From NCBI GenBank assembly GCA_019745975.1, contig JAIESQ010000045.1, positions 62,001 to 126,000 of the forward strand: a DNA stretch of 64,000 bases, read 5' to 3'. Position 1 is the first letter of the stretch, and every line of letters begins with the position of its first letter. Shown here in pieces: positions 59,440 to 64,000 of this stretch. This DNA is from Pirellulales bacterium (GTDB lineage: Bacteria > Planctomycetota > Planctomycetia > Pirellulales > JAEUIK01). The translations under genes were made by a program, and so were the position numbers. Under the pieces are notes generated by a model. It was not told where the DNA came from and ran no database searches. It saw only the letters and a list, made by a program, of their open reading frames with translations.

Positions 59440-60729
59440 TCACTTTGCGTTGCCGCGACCCTCGCCAATCGAAATCGGGATCGATGGCTGGCCTAGTTCG
59501 GGCACGCTGAGCCTGGGCGGAGGCAAATCAATGTCTGGCGCGAGTTGTGCCACCTCCGTCGCCAAGACTTCGAGGCGCGTGAAGAGATTCGCCAATTCCG
59601 GCGCTGGCGCCTCCTGGGCCTCGAAGGCCCGGCGAACCGCCGCGAGGCGGTCCTCCACGGTTACGAGCGATGCCGGCTCGATCGCTTGCGAAACAGTCCG
59701 CGCGCCGTAGGCCAGGCGGCTGAGAAGTATCTGGATGGCCGCGGCCGTCGGCGGACCAAGCAACATGCCTGCCAGCCCAAGCTGCTCGGCCATCGCCAGC
59801 ACGACCACCGCGACGAGCAGACCGTTGTAGCGCCGGCGATTGAACAGCTTCGGCTCGACGAGCCACTCCATGAGCAGCAAGACCGCCACGGTATACAGGA
59901 TCGCCGGCGCGGCAGTCAGCCACCACGTGCCGCTCGTGTCGAGTACGGCCGCCGGGGCGATCAGCACGACAACGCCGGCCACCGCGAAAAACACTCCCAC
60001 CCACGGTAGCAACCAGGCCAGCCCCGCCACGAGCGCGGCCAGCGCCGGAAACCGCAGACCAATCAGCCAGTAGCCGGCCCCCAACAACCAGGCAGCGCAC
60101 ACCGCCTGGGCCACTTCGCTGCGCAAGTAGCTGCCGACTTCGTCTTCGACGTTGCGCCACAAATCGCGCGTCCAGGCGCGCTCGTCCGCCGGCAGGAGCG
60201 AAAGCCACAACCGCTCGAAATGGATGCGATCGACCGACCAATAGATGCTGATCACCACCACCACGACCAGGTTCACCAGCGCGCCAAACACGCCGAACGT
60301 CACGCCAACCGCCCCCTGAAAGACTTCATGTCCTCGCCCATCAGTGAGCGCGGCGTAAAGCTTGTCGGGGGGGAGCAACCGTCGGCCGATGCTGCGCCGT
60401 ACCGGATCGCTGAGCTCGGGCCAGGTGGTCGTGACGTGCTCGTAGGCGCGCACCAGGTCGTCGGCCGCGAGTTGAACTTCGGCCACGAACTGTCCCCCCG
60501 CGACGACGAACATGCCGACTACCGCGCAGACTACCATTACGTACGCCAGCGCCAGGGCCAGTGATCGCGGCAGTCCACGCTCAGCGACGCGGTCGACGAC
60601 GGGCCGCATAGCCGCCGCCAGCGCCAGCGACAGTAAGAAGATCAGCACGGCCTCGAGCAACTGCCAAAGCATCAGCAGTCCGACCAGGGTGGCGACGACG
60701 ATTGTGGTCCCCAAGGCCAGACGCTTCAT
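59440..60729 (-). CDS. AI-2E family transporter (second of a pair)
   Basis: 429 aa. Seven to eight hydrophobic helices and a long periplasmic loop, as in AI-2E/YdiK/TqsA family permeases: LIFLLSLALAAAMRPVVDRV near the N-terminus, WLLPWVGVFF and LLMEWLVEPKLFNRR in the C-half. The family exports small molecules or exchanges ions; the substrate is not evident. A 75-residue soluble helical tail follows the last helix. ATG 60729 overlaps the preceding AI-2E gene by 4 nt, so both are coupled and may act together. Its stop lies 3 nt from repeat copy 4. Confidence 0.9.
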   Translation of the reverse strand: MKRLALGTTIVVATLVGLLMLWQLLEAVLIFLLSLALAAAMRPVVDRVAERGLPRSLALALAYVMVVCAVVGMFVVAGGQFVAEVQLAADDLVRAYEHVTTTWPELSDPVRRSIGRRLLPPDKLYAALTDGRGHEVFQGAVGVTFGVFGALVNLVVVVVISIYWSVDRIHFERLWLSLLPADERAWTRDLWRNVEDEVGSYLRSEVAQAVCAAWLLGAGYWLIGLRFPALAALVAGLAWLLPWVGVFFAVAGVVVLIAPAAVLDTSGTWWLTAAPAILYTVAVLLLMEWLVEPKLFNRRRYNGLLVAVVVLAMAEQLGLAGMLLGPPTAAAIQILLSRLAYGARTVSQAIEPASLVTVEDRLAAVRRAFEAQEAPAPELANLFTRLEVLATEVAQLAPDIDLPPPRLSVPELGQPSIPISIGEGRGNAK

Positions 60730-62003
60730 AATGCACCGCTCGCGACGGCCGCTTCGCGCTCGACCTCCAGAGCGTGATCGAGATCGCGCGCCAGCACTTC
60801 GATCCGCTCTTCCACGGTGTCGTTTCGATCGCTCGAGGCCTCGGACTTATCGCGCACGTACAACCGCACGTCTTGCACCAACTGTTGCAATTGATAGCGC
60901 AACTTCCCTCCAGCGTCGCGAGCCACAACGCGCGGAGGTTCCAGCGCTTCGCGGCTCAGCAAGTACCGTTGCAGGACGAGCTGCAAAATCGCCGCCAGAG
61001 GAATCGCCAACACCGCCCCGGCAATTCCCAACAGCGCGCCGAAACCCGCGATCGCCAGCAAGGTCACGAGGCCGTTAACCCCCACGGCGCGATCCATCAC
61101 GCGCGGCACCAGCACGTAGTTTTCGAGCTGTTGGATCACGACCGCCGCCACGAGCACCCACACCAATTGGCCAGGGCTTACCGACAGTGCGACGGTAGCG
61201 GCCGGGAGCGCCCCCAGAGCCGGACCAAAAATCGGCACCGCCTCGAGCACCCCGGCGATGGCGCCCAGCGCCAGCGGCGATGGCAGCCCGATCAGCCAGT
61301 ACGCCCCCAGGCTCATCACCCCCACGACCAGACACAAGACACCTTGCCCGCGCACGTACGCGCCGACCTTGGCCTGCATCCCTTCGAGCAACTCGCGCAC
61401 GGCGTCGCGCCGCTCGGGCGAGGTGGCCAACAGCACCGCTCGCAAGGTGCGCTCGCTCAACAGCGACCAGTAGAACGCCAACAGCAATGTGGCCAGCGTG
61501 GCGAACAAGCCGCGGGCGATCAGGCCGCTGTAATTGAGGGCCTGCGCCGCGCTTTCGAGCGCTTCGCCCGCGACGGCTTCCTCCTCGGCCAGCTTCGGCA
61601 AGGTGGGCGGAATCCGCGACAACATCCGCGCCAAGGGCTCGCTGGCAACTTGCAGCAGTTGTTCGCGCGCGGCTTGGTACGTCTCAGGCAGGCGATCGAT
61701 CATCGCGCCGACCTGCTCGGTAAGGGCCGGCACGATCGCGATGGTCGCGGCCAACCCAGCCACCAACAGCGTGCAGTACAGGAGCGCAACCGCCGCGGCG
61801 CGCGACATTCGCAGCCGCATGAGCCGCACCACAAACGGCTCGAGCGCCGTGGCGATGACGATCGCGGCGAACAGATAGAAAATCACCGATCGGCAAACGT
61901 AAGCCAGCGCGAACGCTCCCACGACGCCGACGACCACGAGCGTGCCGGCGAACACCCGCCCCATGAACTTACGGCGCTCGATCTGCAAGTCGTCGTCGGC
62001 CAT
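60726..62003 (-). CDS. AI-2E family transporter (first of a pair)
   Basis: 425 aa. Same family as the next gene but clearly different in sequence. Helices include VFAGTLVVVGVVGAFALAY, LFAAIVIATALEPFVVRLMR and the conserved VLEAVPIFGPALGALPA and QLENYVLVPRVMDRAVG segments. ATG 62003 opens just before the first helix; a TTG/GTG-initiated extension upstream is not needed. The last 60 residues are charged and helical. The 4-nt ATGA overlap with the second gene indicates translation coupling, hence a possible hetero-oligomer. Confidence 0.9.
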   Translation of the reverse strand: MADDDLQIERRKFMGRVFAGTLVVVGVVGAFALAYVCRSVIFYLFAAIVIATALEPFVVRLMRLRMSRAAAVALLYCTLLVAGLAATIAIVPALTEQVGAMIDRLPETYQAAREQLLQVASEPLARMLSRIPPTLPKLAEEEAVAGEALESAAQALNYSGLIARGLFATLATLLLAFYWSLLSERTLRAVLLATSPERRDAVRELLEGMQAKVGAYVRGQGVLCLVVGVMSLGAYWLIGLPSPLALGAIAGVLEAVPIFGPALGALPAATVALSVSPGQLVWVLVAAVVIQQLENYVLVPRVMDRAVGVNGLVTLLAIAGFGALLGIAGAVLAIPLAAILQLVLQRYLLSREALEPPRVVARDAGGKLRYQLQQLVQDVRLYVRDKSEASSDRNDTVEERIEVLARDLDHALEVEREAAVASGAL

Positions 62004-62178
62004 CCGGCAAATTCTCCGCGCGTCGATCCCGCGGCACACCCGCGCGCCTGAAGCTCAGTCGAACTCCACTCCGCAAATGGCATCGGGGCCGTGCCGGGCA
62101 CCCGCGTCAGTATAGCGAAGGGTAGCGACGCGGGACTTCCGCGGCAGGTATCGCCGCCGGGCAGGCGCGAGACTTCGC

Positions 62179-62631
62179 TCATCCGTCCACGTGCGGGAGC
62201 ACCACGAGCGTCAGCCAGAAATCCTCGATTGCCCGCACGACGCGAATAAACTGTTCGAGATCGACCGGCTTGGTAATGTAGCAGTTGGCGTTAAGCTCGT
62301 AGCTCCGCAGCACGTCCTCTTCCGACTTCGAGGTGGTCAGCACAACCACCGGAATGCACTTCAGCTCGGGGTCGGCCTTGATCTCGGCGAGCACTTCACG
62401 GCCATCCTTCTTCGGCAAGTTCAGGTCGAGCAGAATCAAATCGGGGCGCGGTGCCCCGGCATGGGGGCCATGCCGCCGCAAGATGGCCAAAGCTTCTTCG
62501 CCGTCGCGCGCTACCGCCAGGTTGTTCTTGACCTTGCCCTCGTGCAGCGCCTCGAGCGTGAGCCGCACGTCGCCCGGGTTGTCTTCGACCAGGAGAATCT
62601 CGACAGCCTTTCCCATGGCGAGCCTGTTCAT
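62179..62631 (-). CDS. Rcp1-type single-domain response regulator
   Basis: 150 aa receiver domain with the acidic pair in [10 protein letters not shown], the phospho-acceptor D69 in [13 protein letters not shown], the T of VVLTTSK and the lysine in YITKPVD. The [10 protein letters not shown] motif and length are those of Rcp1-like regulators that pair with phytochrome-type kinases. It has no output domain. It overlaps the kinase gene by 4 nt (62628-62631, ATGA), so the two form a coupled two-component pair. The start ATG 62631 is chosen for this overlap; another ATG at 62616 is possible. Confidence 0.93.
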   Translation of the reverse strand: MNRLAMGKAVEILLVEDNPGDVRLTLEALHEGKVKNNLAVARDGEEALAILRRHGPHAGAPRPDLILLDLNLPKKDGREVLAEIKADPELKCIPVVVLTTSKSEEDVLRSYELNANCYITKPVDLEQFIRVVRAIEDFWLTLVVLPHVDG

Positions 62632-63863
62632 ATCGCGGCGCCCTGATAGACCGGTGGGGGTAAATGCTCGTGGCTCAGCTCGGCCGCACTGTGTGGAAGC
62701 GTGAACGTAAACGTGCTTCCTTGTCCCAGTTTCGACTCGACCCAAATGCGCCCGCCGTGCCGTTCGACGATCTTCTTGGCGATCGCCAGGCCGACGCCGG
62801 TGCCGGGAAACTCCCCCCAACCATGCAAGCGCTTGAAGATCATGAACACGCGCTCCAGGTGTTCGGGGGCGATGCCGATCCCTTCGTCGCGCACCGAAAA
62901 CTGCCATTCGCCGTTGCGTTGCACGGCGCCGACGTGCACGCGCGGCGGCCCCACGGCGCAAAACTTGATCGCGTTGCCTAGCAAGTTCTGAAACAACTGC
63001 ACGAGCTGCGGACCATCGGCGACGATCCGCGGCAAGGCATCGCGGGTGACGATCGCCCCGCGTTCGGCCACGGCCGCCTGCAAGTTCTGTAGCGCGTCGT
63101 CGACTACGCTATTCATGTCGACCGGCGCCAGGGTGAGCTCGGCCCGCCCCACGCGTGAATACGCCAAGAGGTCGTTGATCAGCGTTTGCATGCGGCGCGC
63201 GCCATCGACGGCAAACTCGATGAACTCATTGGCGTCCTGATCGAGTCGATCGTGGTAGCGACGCTTCAGCAGTTGGCAGTAGCTGGCCACCATCCGCAGC
63301 GGTTCCTGCAGGTCGTGCGAAGCGATGTACGCAAACTGCTCCAACTCGGCGTTGGAGCGCGCCAAGTCCGCGGCCTTCCTGCTCAGCGCCTCTTTGGCGG
63401 CATGTTGCTGGGTTACGTCGCGGGCAATGCCCTGCACGCCCACCGCCCGACCCTGGCGCAAGATCAGCCGGCTGTTGACTTCGACCGTGCGGAACTGCCC
63501 CTGCTTGGTGCGAATGTTGAGCTCGTACGGTTCGAAATGCTCGTGTGCAAGCTTGCGGCGGGTCATCTCGCGCGCCAAAGCCCGATGCTCTGGCACCACG
63601 AGATCGTCGACGTTCATCGCCAGCATTTCGTCGAGCGGAAAGCCCGTGACTTGCAACGCGGCCGCGTTGGCCGAAAGAAACCTGCCGCGCAAATCGTGCG
63701 TGTAAATGATGTCGTTGGCGTTTTCAACCAGCTCGCGGTAGCGCTCTTCGCTTTCGCGCAGCTCCTGCTCGGCGTGTAGCCGCTCGGCAAGGTCGCGCTC
63801 AAACTGCCCTGGACCTCGACAGGCCAGTGCGACGCGCGCGACGAGCTGCTTCCAGAGGTTCAT
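62628..63863 (-). CDS. PAS-domain sensor histidine kinase
   Basis: 411 aa, soluble. A short N-terminal helix is followed by one PAS domain (about residues 35-155), then a HisKA dimerisation helix with the phospho-acceptor H183 in [12 protein letters not shown], the form used by phytochrome-like kinases, and a HATPase_c domain with N-box [10 protein letters not shown]1 DEGIGIAP and G2 GTGVGLAI. There is no membrane helix or GAF/PHY domain, so the signal is intracellular and unknown, possibly redox, light or ligand via PAS. It is expressed with the Rcp1-type regulator that follows and overlaps by 4 nt. ATG 63863. Confidence 0.94.
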   Translation of the reverse strand: MNLWKQLVARVALACRGPGQFERDLAERLHAEQELRESEERYRELVENANDIIYTHDLRGRFLSANAAALQVTGFPLDEMLAMNVDDLVVPEHRALAREMTRRKLAHEHFEPYELNIRTKQGQFRTVEVNSRLILRQGRAVGVQGIARDVTQQHAAKEALSRKAADLARSNAELEQFAYIASHDLQEPLRMVASYCQLLKRRYHDRLDQDANEFIEFAVDGARRMQTLINDLLAYSRVGRAELTLAPVDMNSVVDDALQNLQAAVAERGAIVTRDALPRIVADGPQLVQLFQNLLGNAIKFCAVGPPRVHVGAVQRNGEWQFSVRDEGIGIAPEHLERVFMIFKRLHGWGEFPGTGVGLAIAKKIVERHGGRIWVESKLGQGSTFTFTLPHSAAELSHEHLPPPVYQGAAI

Positions 63864-63917
63864 CGGCCCAGCGCCTTCTCAGGCAACACCCCGGACGAAT
63901 CCTCGCACCCGCGGCCG

Positions 63918-64000
63918 TCAGCCCCCGACAGGCTGGAGCAGGTGCTCGAGCCAATCGCGCTTCATCTGCCGGACAACCGCCAACAAGCGATCCGCCGCGA
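63918..64000 (-). CDS. C-terminal end of a gene extending beyond the window
   Basis: The last 26 codons of an open frame ending with TGA at 63918-63920, reading ...LLAVVRQMKRDWLEHLLQPVGG. The amphipathic helix character suggests a real protein, 54 bases upstream of the kinase gene and in the same direction. The stretch is too short to name. Confidence 0.35.
   Translation of the reverse strand, partial: AADRLLAVVRQMKRDWLEHLLQPVGG

Noticed and set aside
60774-62051. 425-codon plus-strand frame opposite the AI-2E gene
   Set aside because: Antisense shadow; composition is Arg/His/Gln-rich without motifs.

Overview
The window looks like chromosomal DNA of a planctomycete, probably in or near the Pirellulales. 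It is GC-rich and carries a lineage-typical gene set: a PSD1/DUF1549/DUF1553 cytochrome-domain protein next to a Tat-exported DUF1501 protein, a DUF1559 protein, an FGly sulfatase, a Planctomycetes-style ECF sigma factor, and two membrane proteins starting with NPY(E/Q)AP. I see no rRNA, tRNA, CRISPR array, transposase, phage or plasmid gene. About fifty genes are packed in short operons on both strands.

Layout. 1-285: the C-terminus of a copper type II monooxygenase-like protein. 339-978: a MntA/HepT toxin-antitoxin pair. 1012-5615: a PSD1-DUF1501 unit. 5821-7832: a heptosyltransferase-like GT9 enzyme and a lone response regulator. 8772-14860: the PrkA kinase, YeaH and SpoVR stress module with two uncharacterised small ORFs among its genes and a cluster of short inverted repeats between prkA and yeaH. 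15185-27044: a retropepsin-like protein, an SDR coupled to a membrane protein, an AT-richer Toprim-like orphan, a 1083-aa BNR-propeller/PIG-L-like/CBM9-like fusion, PutA, an NPYEAP membrane protein and a TPR protein. 27549-32715: an acidic small protein, a NagD-type phosphatase, MiaE, an SDR and two alpha/beta hydrolases.

33015-42018: a pentaheme cytochrome, a DUF362 protein, then a metal-efflux block (His-rich protein, lipoprotein, a tandem-duplicated periplasmic adaptor, an HME-RND pump). 42346-50365: a metalloprotease coupled to a WecA/TagO-like glycosyl-1-phosphate transferase, a HEAT-repeat lipoprotein, an ECF sigma factor with an overlapping membrane partner, a secreted protein and a DUF1559 protein. 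50722-54242: a desaturase, a small NPYQAP protein, an SRPBCC protein and an HtrA-like protease. 54516-59257: an OPA-type MFS permease, an LicC-like nucleotidyltransferase, a MetE-like methyltransferase and a sulfatase in one direction. 59440-63863: two overlapping AI-2E family permeases and a PAS histidine kinase coupled to an Rcp1-type regulator.

The most unusual signal is a 130-bp quasi-palindromic repeat present four times (36529, 44685, 48683, 59307), each copy bordered by TA on both sides. With one TA it adds 132 bp, exactly 44 codons. Two copies sit in frame inside the signal-peptide coding regions of unrelated exported proteins (the RND adaptor and the DUF1559 protein), in opposite orientations. 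In both the element end supplies the residues VLKLLL at the start of the hydrophobic core. The other two copies lie just behind stop codons.
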